Source: Clostridia bacterium (GTDB lineage Bacteria; Bacillota; Clostridia; Oscillospirales; CAG-382). Taken from it: 56,916 nt of DNA. Positions 1-8,889 of this stretch are shown here, piece after piece. Within the stretch, counting starts at the first letter, position 1; the number at the start of each line of letters is the position of its first letter. Made by a program: the position numbers and the translations under genes. The DNA lies in contig JAGAUT010000025.1 of the NCBI GenBank assembly GCA_017620655.1, positions 1 through 56,916 on the forward strand, given 5' to 3'. A model generated the notes under the pieces. The model saw only the letters and a program-made list of their open reading frames with translations, was not told the DNA's origin and searched no databases.

Positions 1-540
1 CCCGAGTGCTTCTCTTACCTCTGTGCTTGAGGCAATAAGGGCATTATCCTCGGACAAAACGACGTCCGCACCGTATTTCAGACGGTATTTCTGTGCCGTA
101 TCAAGCATCGCGTTTCTTTCGCCGTTGTCTCGGCATCTGGTGTAGATTCTGCACTCACTGAAAATCTTTTCAAAAGACTTCCATCTTTCAAGACTCATGA
201 ACATGTCACTGCCGACAAACATGTAAATTGTATCATCGGGATAAAAAATGCGAAGCTCCGTTACTGTCTCTACAGTATAACTCGTCTTGTCTTTTGATAT
301 TTCAATGTCGGATACTTCAACACTGCAGCTTTCGCTGTTGAGAGACAGAAAACAAAGCCGCGACATTTCAAATCTGTCATGATCACTTGCAGTAGCAGCA
401 GAATTCACCTTGAAAGGAGATACCTTTGCAGGAATGATAATCAGCCTGTCAAGCTTTGCTTCCTCTATAAAAACCCTTGCCGAGTGTAAATGCCCGATGT
501 GCGGGGGGCTGAAGGTGCCGCCCATAAAACCTATGTTCAT
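1..540 (-). CDS. nadD: Nicotinate-nucleotide adenylyltransferase (partial)
   Basis: NadD joins ATP and nicotinate mononucleotide to give deamido-NAD in cytoplasmic NAD synthesis. Reading leftward from 540, the protein opens with GGTFSPPHIGHL, the nucleotidyltransferase motif with its HxGH signature, and near the window edge shows SSTEVREAL, the second family motif (ISSTxxR). About 180 residues are present and only the C-terminal end is outside the window. Its ATG overlaps the TGA of the RNA-binding gene before it (ATGA), indicating translational coupling in the long minus-strand operon. The NadD assignment is clear from both motifs. Confidence 0.93.
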   Translation of the reverse strand, partial: MNIGFMGGTFSPPHIGHLHSARVFIEEAKLDRLIIIPAKVSPFKVNSAATASDHDRFEMSRLCFLSLNSESCSVEVSDIEISKDKTSYTVETVTELRIFYPDDTIYMFVGSDMFMSLERWKSFEKIFSECRIYTRCRDNGERNAMLDTAQKYRLKYGADVVLSEDNALIASSTEVREALG

Positions 541-857
541 TTCTTTGATTTTGGAAGAGTGATTTTTCTCTTGTCCTTGTCGGAAGCCGCTCTGTAAAGG
601 ACAAGTTTTCTGCCAATCATCTGTACAGACTGTGCGCCTGTTGCCTTGCAGATTTCTTCTGCCGCTTCTTTGACTGTATACTCACAAGTTTCAAGAAGAC
701 TTATTTTGATAAGCTCCCTTACTTCAAGCACGTCGTCAATCTGCTTAATGAAGTTTTCGTTGATTCCGCCCTTGCCAAGCTGAAAAATTGCATCGAGTGT
801 ATTTGCCTGACCTCTGAGGTATGCACGCTCTGAGGATGTAAGATTTTCTATAGACAT
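537..857 (-). CDS. yhbY: YhbY-type ribosome assembly RNA-binding protein
   Basis: Small 106-residue CRS1-YhbY (CRM) domain protein that binds pre-50S ribosomal particles. The sequence begins with LTSSERAYLRGQANTL and carries the GKGG loop typical of the fold (LGKGGINENFI), followed by helices and strands of the usual family length. The C-terminus is basic. It has a GAGG ribosome site and sits between rdgB and nadD, the usual Firmicutes neighbourhood (yhbY-nadD). Its stop overlaps the nadD start. Confidence 0.92.
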   Translation of the reverse strand: MSIENLTSSERAYLRGQANTLDAIFQLGKGGINENFIKQIDDVLEVRELIKISLLETCEYTVKEAAEEICKATGAQSVQMIGRKLVLYRAASDKDKRKITLPKSKK

Positions 858-869
858 ATTCTTTGCCTC

Positions 870-1475
870 TCAGTTGTTTATGTATTCTTTAAGTTTTACT
901 GCAAGTAATTTGCAGGCGTTGTATCGGTGGCTGACATTGTTTTTTTCCTCGTCAGAAGCTTCGCCGAAGGTTTTGCAAAGCTTTGTGCAGTAGAAAACGG
1001 GGTCGTAGCCAAAGCCGCCCTCTCCTCTGATGTCGCATGTGATGTGGCCTTCGCATATGCCGTCAACCGTAAGCGCAACTCCGTCGGGAGCACAGAAAGC
1101 CATTGAGCAGACAAAGCGTCCGCTTCTTTCGCCTGAGGGAATAGATTTCATGTTCTCTAAAAGAAGGTCAATGTTTGCTCTGTCGTCGGAGTTTCCGCCG
1201 TCTTTTGATGCATACCTTGCAGAATATATGCCCGGTTCACCGTTCAAAGCATCCACACAAAGTCCCGAATCGTCAGCGATTGCGGGAATGCCGTATTTGT
1301 CGCATATGAACTTTGCTTTGATCATGGCGTTTTCGGCAAAAGTTTTTCCATCTTCAATTATGTCGCCTGTAAAGCCTAAATCCTTGAGGCTTACGAACTC
1401 AATTCCTTCAATGTCAAGAAGCTTCGATAATTCTTTTACCTTATGTGCATTGCCCGTAGCTATTGCTATTTTCAT
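870..1475 (-). CDS. rdgB: XTP/dITP diphosphatase (RdgB/HAM1)
   Basis: This enzyme hydrolyses non-canonical purine triphosphates (dITP, XTP) to monophosphates and pyrophosphate, keeping them out of DNA and RNA. The 201-residue protein starts with IATGNAHKVKEL, the HAM1 substrate loop (T/S-x-N-x-x-K), and carries ADDSGLCVDAL and GEGGFGYDPVF, the other two family motifs. Its length is normal. The ATG follows an AGAGG site at good spacing. It lies 12 bases before yhbY within the operon and 49 bases after ftsY. Confidence 0.95.
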   Translation of the reverse strand: MKIAIATGNAHKVKELSKLLDIEGIEFVSLKDLGFTGDIIEDGKTFAENAMIKAKFICDKYGIPAIADDSGLCVDALNGEPGIYSARYASKDGGNSDDRANIDLLLENMKSIPSGERSGRFVCSMAFCAPDGVALTVDGICEGHITCDIRGEGGFGYDPVFYCTKLCKTFGEASDEEKNNVSHRYNACKLLAVKLKEYINN

Positions 1476-1524
1476 ATTTTACCTCTTTATATGTTAGACG
1501 TTTGTATTTCCAAAAAGTTCCTTA

Positions 1525-2433
1525 TCATTCCTCAAAGAGTGCCTTTGTAAACTCTGCCTTGTCGAACTTCTGAAGGTCATCCATCTGTTCTCCGACACCG
1601 ATAAATTTAACAGGAATTCCGAGTTCTTTCTTTACTGAAATGATGATACCGCCTTTAGCCGTACCGTCAAGCTTTGTGAGGACAATACCCGTAATGTCGG
1701 ATGTTTTAACAAATTCCTTTGCCTGATTTATGGCATTCTGACCTGTTACGGCATCAAGTACAAGAAGTGTTTCCTTGTCGCAGCTTGGAAGCTCACGTTC
1801 GATAACTCTTGATATCTTTGATAACTCGTCCATAAGATTCTTTTTGTTGTGAAGTCGTCCTGCCGTGTCAATGATAAGTACGTCACAAGCGTTGCTCTTT
1901 GCATATTTGCACGCATCAAAAACAACAGAAGCCGGGTCAGAACCCTCGTCGTGCTTGACAATAGGAACATCGACTCTGTTTGCCCAGATTTCAAGCTGGT
2001 CAATGGCAGCAGCTCTGAATGTATCAGCCGCTGCAAGAACAACCTTCTTGCCCTCTTTCTTTAAGCAGTTTGCAATCTTTGCAATGGAAGTTGTTTTTCC
2101 GACACCATTAACACCGATAACAAGAATAACGGCAGGGGAAGTGGAAAGCCTCAGACCTTCGTTTTCGCCTATGGCTTCTTCGATAATTTCCATTAGTGCA
2201 AGCCTTGCATCCTCAGGCTCCGAAATGCGTCTTTCCTTGATTGTGTCACGGAGCTTTTCAATAATGAATTCCGTGTTTGAAACGCCGACGTCGGAGGCAA
2301 TAAGTATTTCCTCAAGCTCCTCGAGCATTTCTTCGTCAACCTTGACAAAAGCCTTGAAAATGCTGTTTACCTGACCGAAAATAGATTCTTTGGTCTTTTT
2401 GAGACCTTCCTTTAATTTGTCAAAAAATGACAT
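1525..2433 (-). CDS. ftsY: Signal recognition particle receptor FtsY
   Basis: SRP receptor GTPase that docks ribosome-SRP complexes at the membrane. The N-terminal helical domain is short, as in Firmicutes, followed by the NG domain: GVNGVGKTT (G1, about residues 107-115), [24 protein letters not shown] and [10 protein letters not shown]. An ATG also exists at 2442, but it directly abuts the AAGGA ribosome site. The ATG at 2433 has the normal 8-base spacing, so I chose it (302 residues). It lies about 90 bases downstream of smc, with a palindromic repeat element in the gap. Pairs functionally with ffh at 44195-45565. Confidence 0.96.
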   Translation of the reverse strand: MSFFDKLKEGLKKTKESIFGQVNSIFKAFVKVDEEMLEELEEILIASDVGVSNTEFIIEKLRDTIKERRISEPEDARLALMEIIEEAIGENEGLRLSTSPAVILVIGVNGVGKTTSIAKIANCLKKEGKKVVLAAADTFRAAAIDQLEIWANRVDVPIVKHDEGSDPASVVFDACKYAKSNACDVLIIDTAGRLHNKKNLMDELSKISRVIERELPSCDKETLLVLDAVTGQNAINQAKEFVKTSDITGIVLTKLDGTAKGGIIISVKKELGIPVKFIGVGEQMDDLQKFDKAEFTKALFEE

Positions 2434-2466
2434 TTTATTCATTCCTTTTCGTAGAGTTGCTTTTAA

Positions 2467-2515
2467 GGCTTCCCTTCATAGGGGAAGCTGTCACCGCAGG
2501 TGACTGATGAGGTGG
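2467..2515. repeat. Double-hairpin intergenic repeat, copy 1
   Basis: Two adjacent palindromes: GGCTTCCC with GGGGAAGC, then TGTCACC with GGTGAC, followed by TGATGAGG. A second, diverged copy with the same plan lies at 21138-21184. It sits between smc and ftsY. The layout resembles the short palindromic intergenic repeats seen in many gut Clostridia, but the family assignment is from memory. Confidence 0.6.
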
Positions 2516-2524
2516 AAACAGAAT

Positions 2525-5500
2525 TTACAACTTAATACCTGTCTTCTTTTCAACGTCATCAATGTTAACCTTAAGGAAGCTGGAAACACCTTTTTCCTGC
2601 ATGGTAACACCGTACATTGTGTCGGCAACCTCCATGGTGCCTCGACGGTGGGTAATTACAATGAACTGAGTGTCGTTGTTCTTCTTTAAGTAGGAAGCGA
2701 ATCTGTTTACGTTGACATCGTCAAGCGCCGCTTCGATTTCGTCGAAGATGTAGAAGGGCGCGGGGTTGACTTTAAGTATTGCAAAGTAAAGTGCAATTGC
2801 AGTAAATGCCTGCTCACCACCCGAAAGAAGCGAGAGATTCTTAACCATCTTTCCGGGAGGCTGAATGTTGATTTCAATTCCCGATTCAAGTACGTTTTCG
2901 GGGTCCTGAATTACAATGTCGGCATTGCCGCCTCCAAACAGGTCAGAGAATACCACCTTGAACTGAACGTTGATGTCCTCAACCGTCTTTACAAACATAG
3001 TCTTCATGTCAGCTTCAAGACGCTTGATAATCTCTGTAAGACTCTTCTTTGAGTCTTCAAGGTCGTCAATCTGCTTCTTCATGAAGTCGTAACGTTCCTT
3101 GGTTTCCTTGTATTCTTCAACAGCATTTACGTTGATGTGACCGAGTGACTTTATCTTGCCCTTGATGGAGGAAAGCTCCTGTGCACTGCCTGCTTCGGGA
3201 GCAGGGTAGTTAAGTGCCACAGCATCCGAGAAGGTGAGGGTGTATTCTTCAAACAGCTTTGCCGTGAGATTGTCGTACTCGTTTCTGCAGTTTTCGAGAG
3301 TGGAAGCAAGCTTTGTCATTTCTTCGAAGAATACTTCCTTGTCTTTCTGCAGGTCCTTTTGATTCTCACGCTTTTTGTTCATTTCGGTTTCTATAATCTG
3401 AGAATCCTCAATGAGCTTTTCGAGAGCTTCTTTCTTTTCGGCGAGTGAAGTCTCGGCATTCTTGATTTCTTCGTCGCTCTTTTCAATGTCAACGGAAATA
3501 CCTGCAAGCATGTTTTCAATCTGCTGCAGCTCCTGACGAAGATTTTCTGTTCTTCTTACGTTGTCGGCAAGAGATGCACGAAGTGAACTGAGAGCAGCTT
3601 TCGCACTCTGAACATCCTTTTCGCAGGAGAGAATGAACATCTTTGACTGACTGAGTGCTTCTGTCGCGTTTCTTTCGTCCTCGTCTGCCTTGTCAAGTGC
3701 ATCCGTGAGTTCATTTTCTTCACTTGTAAGAAGCTCTAAATGTGCCTCTTCTGCCTGACGCTTTGAGGTTATAAGACTTAAACGTTCCTTAATCTTTTCG
3801 CTGTCAAACTCCTCAAGTTGCGCGTGCATGTTCTTAAGTCTTTCACTGCAAGCTTCGACATGTTCTGTATGAAGTTTAATGTCGTTTTCGCTTCTGTAAA
3901 GACCGCTGTCTGCATTTGAAAGGTCGTTCTTCAAGCCTTCAATATATTCAATAGAACTCTGACATTCTTCTTCGTTTTCGGCAATTTCAGACTTTAATGC
4001 CTTCATTCTCGCACCGAGTGCCGAGATTGATTCTTCAAGTGCTGCAATGTCTGCATTTCTCGACATAACGCCTGTTCTTGAAGCCGCCGAACCACCCGTA
4101 AATGAACCGCCGGAGTTGATAATCTGACCGTCGAGGGTCACAATTCTGAATCTGTATGAATATTTCTTTGCAATGTCGGAAGCATCGTCAATGTTGTCTG
4201 CAACAACCGTTCTGCCAAGTAAATTTTCGGCTATGACTCTGTACTTTTCGTCAAAAGAAACAAGGTCGCAGGCGATGCCCACATATCCCTTTTCACGGGT
4301 GAGTCCCTTTTCTTCAACAACTCTGCCTGTCATGGAAGTGAGGGGAAGGAAAGTCGCACGACCGCCGTTTGTTCTCTTTAAGAACCTGATAGCTTCCTTA
4401 GCCGCATACTCGTTTTCTACTACAATGTTGGAAACGGATGCACCAAGAGCTGTTTCAATTGCTGTTACATATTCACCCGAAACGGTAAGAATTCTCGATA
4501 CAGGACCGCAGATACCCGAAAGAGAGCTTTCGTTCATAACTGCTTTTACAGAGCCGGGATAACCTTCCAGCATCTTGTCCATTCTGTCAAGAACGTCGCG
4601 TCTGTGAACGTCAGCAGCATACTGTGCCTCGATTTCGTTCTTTTCCTTGAGGAGTTCTTCGCGCTTTTCTGCAAGAACACGTAAGCTTGCCTGTTCTTCT
4701 TCAATGTCCTTTACAAGCTGTTCCTTTTCGAGCACAAAATCCTTTTTTCTCTGGTTTGCACTTTCAAGAGCCTTGTAGGTTTCCTCAAGCTCGGCATCAG
4801 CCTTTGAAATTTCATTTGCCAAGAAGTCTTTTCTTTCACTTTCGGACTTTTCGCTGCTCTGTTCTGCTGCTTCTTCGATTTTAAGGGAAGTAAGGGATTC
4901 GTTTGAATGTCTTACCTCGTCTTTTTTCGCTTGGAGAGCTTCTTCCGCACGGATCACGGCAGCCTTTTTTGCAGTGAGCTCTGCTTCTGCATCGGCACTC
5001 TTTTTGTTGGCATCAACAACAGAACTTTCAGCAGTTTTAACTGCTTCTTCAGCAGAGTGAAGCTCACCCTTGATTCTGTCCATTTCATCGCCCGAAAGCA
5101 GAGTTATCTCTGCATTTATCTGAGATTTTCTCTCGTTGTGGTGGGTGATGTCGTTGTTGGAAAGTGAGCGTAAGTTCTCAAGTCTGTGCTTTTCTTCCTC
5201 GAGAAGCGAAATCTCACCTCTGGCAGCCTCAGCCTTTTGACTTATAAACTGCTTTTTGTTGAAAAGACCTTCAATTGCTGAGTCGAGAAGCGTGATTTCG
5301 TTGTCTGTGTCCTCGTAGTTTTTCTTTGCCGTTTCATGCTTGTTTTCAAGATTCTTCGCCTTGTCGGAGCTCGTTACGATTCTGTCAAGCCAGATTGCAA
5401 CCTCCAGCTCCTTTTTTCTGTCGGCAAGAACGAGATACTTCTTTGCGTTTTCGGCATCTCTTTCCAAGGGACCGAGTCTCGATTCTATTTCACCTGCAAT

Positions 5501-6079
5501 GTCGTTAAGACGAATGAGGTTGGTGTCTGTTTCGTTAAGTTTTCTCTCGGTTTCAATCTTTCTGTAGCGGAACTTTGAAATACCCGCAGCTTCCTCGAAG
5601 ATGTGACGTCTTTCGTCGCTCTTCTGGCTGAGGACTTCCGAGATTTTACCCTGACCTACAACCGAATAACCTTCACGTCCTATACCTGTGTTTAGGAACA
5701 GCTCGTGAATATCACGAAGACGTGACGGCTTGTCATTGATTTTGTATTCAGAGTCACCGCTTCTGTAGTATTTTCTTGTAATCTTGACTTCTTCCGCATC
5801 GTTGTCAAGAGCATGGTCGGAGTTGTCCACAATCAGTGAAACTTCGCAGAAGCCTGTCTGGGTACGCTTTGCAGTACCGGCAAAGATAACGTCCTCCATT
5901 TTGGAGCCTCTGAGGGATTTCGGAGACATTTCACCGAGAACCCATCTTACAGCATCGGATACGTTTGATTTACCGCTTCCGTTTGGACCTACAACGGCAG
6001 TTACGCCTGTCTGGAAGTCAAGTCTTGTTTTGTCGGGGAAGGATTTGAAGCCTCTCATTTCAAGAGCTTTTAAGTACAT
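2525..6079 (-). CDS. smc: Chromosome segregation protein SMC
   Basis: SMC is the ATPase core of the bacterial condensin that compacts and segregates chromosomes with ScpA and ScpB. The 1184-residue protein has Walker A GPNGSGKS at residues 31-38, a long coiled coil, a hinge at about 500-670 (glycine-rich stretch SGGSFTGG), a second coiled coil, then the ABC signature LSGGEQ near residue 1085 and Walker B FIFDEIEAALDD-like sequence near 1107. Length is typical. It lies between the radical SAM gene and ftsY, the common Firmicutes order. Confidence 0.97.
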   Translation of the reverse strand: MYLKALEMRGFKSFPDKTRLDFQTGVTAVVGPNGSGKSNVSDAVRWVLGEMSPKSLRGSKMEDVIFAGTAKRTQTGFCEVSLIVDNSDHALDNDAEEVKITRKYYRSGDSEYKINDKPSRLRDIHELFLNTGIGREGYSVVGQGKISEVLSQKSDERRHIFEEAAGISKFRYRKIETERKLNETDTNLIRLNDIAGEIESRLGPLERDAENAKKYLVLADRKKELEVAIWLDRIVTSSDKAKNLENKHETAKKNYEDTDNEITLLDSAIEGLFNKKQFISQKAEAARGEISLLEEEKHRLENLRSLSNNDITHHNERKSQINAEITLLSGDEMDRIKGELHSAEEAVKTAESSVVDANKKSADAEAELTAKKAAVIRAEEALQAKKDEVRHSNESLTSLKIEEAAEQSSEKSESERKDFLANEISKADAELEETYKALESANQRKKDFVLEKEQLVKDIEEEQASLRVLAEKREELLKEKNEIEAQYAADVHRRDVLDRMDKMLEGYPGSVKAVMNESSLSGICGPVSRILTVSGEYVTAIETALGASVSNIVVENEYAAKEAIRFLKRTNGGRATFLPLTSMTGRVVEEKGLTREKGYVGIACDLVSFDEKYRVIAENLLGRTVVADNIDDASDIAKKYSYRFRIVTLDGQIINSGGSFTGGSAASRTGVMSRNADIAALEESISALGARMKALKSEIAENEEECQSSIEYIEGLKNDLSNADSGLYRSENDIKLHTEHVEACSERLKNMHAQLEEFDSEKIKERLSLITSKRQAEEAHLELLTSEENELTDALDKADEDERNATEALSQSKMFILSCEKDVQSAKAALSSLRASLADNVRRTENLRQELQQIENMLAGISVDIEKSDEEIKNAETSLAEKKEALEKLIEDSQIIETEMNKKRENQKDLQKDKEVFFEEMTKLASTLENCRNEYDNLTAKLFEEYTLTFSDAVALNYPAPEAGSAQELSSIKGKIKSLGHINVNAVEEYKETKERYDFMKKQIDDLEDSKKSLTEIIKRLEADMKTMFVKTVEDINVQFKVVFSDLFGGGNADIVIQDPENVLESGIEINIQPPGKMVKNLSLLSGGEQAFTAIALYFAILKVNPAPFYIFDEIEAALDDVNVNRFASYLKKNNDTQFIVITHRRGTMEVADTMYGVTMQEKGVSSFLKVNIDDVEKKTGIKL

Positions 6080-6092
6080 TTAGTTTCCTCCG

Positions 6093-7142
6093 TTATTCTG
6101 ATATTTCCGATTGTTGTCCAAAGTGAAAAACCAGACTGTTCTGCTTCACTTTGTCGTTGGTTTTTATACTTATGTCCGAAAAGCCTGCATTAATTGCCGC
6201 TTTTCTGATAATTTCCAAATTTGATTTTTTGTGACCTATCACTTTTGATAAATCACACTTGTTGCATTCAACCGTAAAAGGTTGTCCATGATATTCAGCT
6301 GCTTTTTCTGATATTGCAGAAAGAATTCCTTCAAGCTTTACTCTGCTTTCAACAAGCTCGCCCATTGCAGGATGATAAGCACCTGCATAGACTTCATTCT
6401 TGTCAGACAGACTTTCACTCGATTGCAGTCCGATTCTTAATATGTTGATTCTGTGCTTTTTCAGCTCATAATAAACCTTTGTACTTCTTGTGACTGCTTC
6501 GTCAACTGAGATCGGAATATAGTTACCTGTCTTTGCCATGTTGCATAGCTCTGTCTTTTCAAACACAACACAAGGATAAATCCTTGCTTCCTTTGCACCC
6601 ATCTCGCCGATTTTCTGAGCTGTGTAGATTTCATCCTCCGCCGTCGAGCAGGGAAGACCTATCATCATTTGCCCGCCCAGGATAAAACCGTAGTCGTTTA
6701 TGAGTCTGCAGGCTTTTTCCGTGTCAGAGACCGTGTGACCTCTTTTGCATGCGTCAAGAACATGCTGACGCATTGACTGAATACCCAGCTCAATATGAGT
6801 AACGCCGCGTGATTTCAGAATGTCAAGAATCTGCTCATCAATATAATCGGGTCTTGTTGACAGCCTTATTGACTGCACCTTTCCCGACTTCACATATTCG
6901 AAAGCCGTGTCAAGAAGCCTTGTCATTCTGTCGATGCCGATACCTGTAAAAGAACCGCCGAAAAAGGCGATTTCAACATCGTATCCGTCGGAAATTGTTG
7001 AAAGCGCATTTTCAATTTCGGGAACAATGTCCCTGTCAGAGCCTTGACAAGTACCGGTTATTGTCCGCTGATTGCAGAAAACACATTCGTTTTTGCAGCC
7101 CTCATGGGGGATGAAAATGGGAATATTGGCGTGCTTTTTCAT
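6093..7142 (-). CDS. Radical SAM protein of the Elp3/HemN-like group
   Basis: A 349-residue radical SAM enzyme. CKNECVFCNQRTITG near the N-terminus supplies the CxxxCxxC cysteines that bind the 4Fe-4S cluster, and FFGGSFTGI is the following glycine-rich SAM-binding strand. The sequence is most like the COG1243 (Elp3-related) group without an acetyltransferase domain. The natural substrate is not evident. I chose the ATG at 7142, which shares one base with the rnc TGA. An in-frame GTG lies one codon earlier. The position between rnc and smc is conserved in many Clostridia. Confidence 0.85.
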   Translation of the reverse strand: MKKHANIPIFIPHEGCKNECVFCNQRTITGTCQGSDRDIVPEIENALSTISDGYDVEIAFFGGSFTGIGIDRMTRLLDTAFEYVKSGKVQSIRLSTRPDYIDEQILDILKSRGVTHIELGIQSMRQHVLDACKRGHTVSDTEKACRLINDYGFILGGQMMIGLPCSTAEDEIYTAQKIGEMGAKEARIYPCVVFEKTELCNMAKTGNYIPISVDEAVTRSTKVYYELKKHRINILRIGLQSSESLSDKNEVYAGAYHPAMGELVESRVKLEGILSAISEKAAEYHGQPFTVECNKCDLSKVIGHKKSNLEIIRKAAINAGFSDISIKTNDKVKQNSLVFHFGQQSEISE

Positions 7143-7852
7143 CACTTTTCGCTTACCTTGCCAAAAAGAATGAGAGCTTCTCTTGCAGCTGCCTGTTCGG
7201 CATCACGCTTTGATGAGCCGCTGCCTCTTCCGATTATGTTGTTGTTAAGCATCACATTGTAAACAAAGGTTTTGTTGTGAGAAGGACCGCTTTCATCGAC
7301 AAGAACATATTCAAGAATATCTCCTCTGTTCTGCTGGACAAACTGCTGAAGGAGCGTCTTGTAGTCCTCAGCACCGCCTGATTTCATAAGCTTTTCCGCA
7401 GCATCTGTGAGATAGGGAAGAATAAACTTTCTTGCCTCAGCAAAGCCGCCGTCAAGATAGATTGCCGCAAGGAGAGCCTCTACAGCATCGGAAAGAACAC
7501 TTTTTCTGTTTCTTCCGCCTGTCACTTCTTCGCCGTGACCGAGATAGAGATAGTCACCAAGACCAATTTCAAGAGCATATTCGTAGAGTGCATTTTCGCA
7601 AACAATACCCGCCCTGATTTTCGTAAGGTCGCCCTCAAAAAGGTTGCGGTTGCCCTTGAAAAGATAAACACTTGCAATAAGAGACAGCACAGAGTCACCT
7701 AAAAACTCCAACCTCTCGTTGTACATGATTGTTTCACCCTTGGCCTTGAACTCATTTGCATATGAGGAATGGGTGAGGGCTGTTTTTATTAAACTTTTGT
7801 CTTTGAATTCGTATCCGATTTTTTCTTCTAATAAAGAAAATTCCTTTTGCAT
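7142..7852 (-). CDS. rnc: Ribonuclease III
   Basis: RNase III cuts double-stranded RNA in rRNA maturation and RNA turnover. The 236-residue protein has the catalytic signature NERLEFLGDS at residues 45-54, the downstream acidic residues of the endonuclease domain (SDAVEALLAAIYLDGG), and a C-terminal double-stranded-RNA-binding domain at about 165-233 ending in a KRDAEQAAAREAL helix. An AAGGA ribosome site lies in the 3' end of plsX, whose stop is 3 bases away, so the two are co-translated. Confidence 0.97.
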   Translation of the reverse strand: MQKEFSLLEEKIGYEFKDKSLIKTALTHSSYANEFKAKGETIMYNERLEFLGDSVLSLIASVYLFKGNRNLFEGDLTKIRAGIVCENALYEYALEIGLGDYLYLGHGEEVTGGRNRKSVLSDAVEALLAAIYLDGGFAEARKFILPYLTDAAEKLMKSGGAEDYKTLLQQFVQQNRGDILEYVLVDESGPSHNKTFVYNVMLNNNIIGRGSGSSKRDAEQAAAREALILFGKVSEK

Positions 7853-7855
7853 TTA

Positions 7856-8866
7856 TTAAACTTCCTTTTCTTCTGCAGAAGATGTCTTGAGGGATGCGAT
7901 ATAATCAATCATACCGCTTTCGGCATATCTCTTTGCCTGACCTACGCAGACAGCAATGCTCACATGATTTGATGAACCGTGTCCCTTGATAACGGGCTTT
8001 GCAATGCCGAGAAAGGGAGCACCGCCGTAGATGGAGTGGTCAGTGTCGTGACGGAGTGTGTCAACACTGCCCTTTGCAAGAAGATAAGCAATCTTCGAGA
8101 GAACGTTTCTTCTGAAAACGTCGTTTAAACACTTCTTTGTAAATTTGCCTGTACCCTCGCACATTTTTACGACAATGTTGCCTGTAAATCCGTCGGCAAT
8201 AAGTACGTCAAATTCACCGTCAAAAATTTCTCTGCCTTCAATGTTGCCTGCAAAGTTGATGCCGTCAAGATTCTTGAGTGCCTGATATGTGTCCTTCTGG
8301 AGGTCTGTTCCCTTGCATTCTTCTGCACCGTTGTTTATGAGAGCTACCTTCGGGTTTTCAATTCCCATAACCTTGTTCATGTACATGGAGCCCATTCTCG
8401 CGAACATTACAAGGTCGTCGGGAGTACATACTGCCTGAGCACCTGCGTCTGTAAGAAGGGTAGGAGAGCCAAAGGGAAGAATTGCACCGAGACCGGGACG
8501 TCTGACGCCCTTGATTCTGCGAAGAACAAGTGTTGCACCCGTAAGAAGCGCGCCTGTGTTTCCCGCAGAAACCATGGCATCGCCCTCGCCTTCTTTCAAG
8601 AGCTTTAAAGCAACCGCCATTGATGACTGGTTCTTTTCCTTGACAACACTTGTCACTTCGTCTTCCATTGTGATGTTTTCGCCTTCGTTTTCGACGATGG
8701 TGCAGCCCTCAAGACTGAGACCGTGTGCTTTTGCACATTCTTCTATTGCCTTTTTGTCACCAACGAGCAAAAGGTCAACGTTTTCCTTTATTTTTCCTTC
8801 AAGAGCACCGTGTACAATGGCGTCGGGCGCATTGTCGCCGCTCATACAGTCAACTATAATTCTCAT
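7856..8866 (-). CDS. plsX: Phosphate acyltransferase PlsX
   Basis: PlsX makes acyl-phosphate from acyl-ACP for phospholipid synthesis. The protein starts MRIIVDCMSGDNAPDAIV, matching the conserved PlsX start, and keeps SAGNTGAL and the C-terminal GGAPFLG motif. Length is 336 residues, normal for the family. The frame is open further upstream, but that extension lies inside topA and has no family resemblance. The ATG at 8866 has an AAAGGA site and begins just after the topA stop. The usual partners fabD or acpP are not present; rnc follows directly. Confidence 0.95.
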   Translation of the reverse strand: MRIIVDCMSGDNAPDAIVHGALEGKIKENVDLLLVGDKKAIEECAKAHGLSLEGCTIVENEGENITMEDEVTSVVKEKNQSSMAVALKLLKEGEGDAMVSAGNTGALLTGATLVLRRIKGVRRPGLGAILPFGSPTLLTDAGAQAVCTPDDLVMFARMGSMYMNKVMGIENPKVALINNGAEECKGTDLQKDTYQALKNLDGINFAGNIEGREIFDGEFDVLIADGFTGNIVVKMCEGTGKFTKKCLNDVFRRNVLSKIAYLLAKGSVDTLRHDTDHSIYGGAPFLGIAKPVIKGHGSSNHVSIAVCVGQAKRYAESGMIDYIASLKTSSAEEKEV

Positions 8867-8889
8867 GTGTTGTTGTCCTTTCGGTAAAG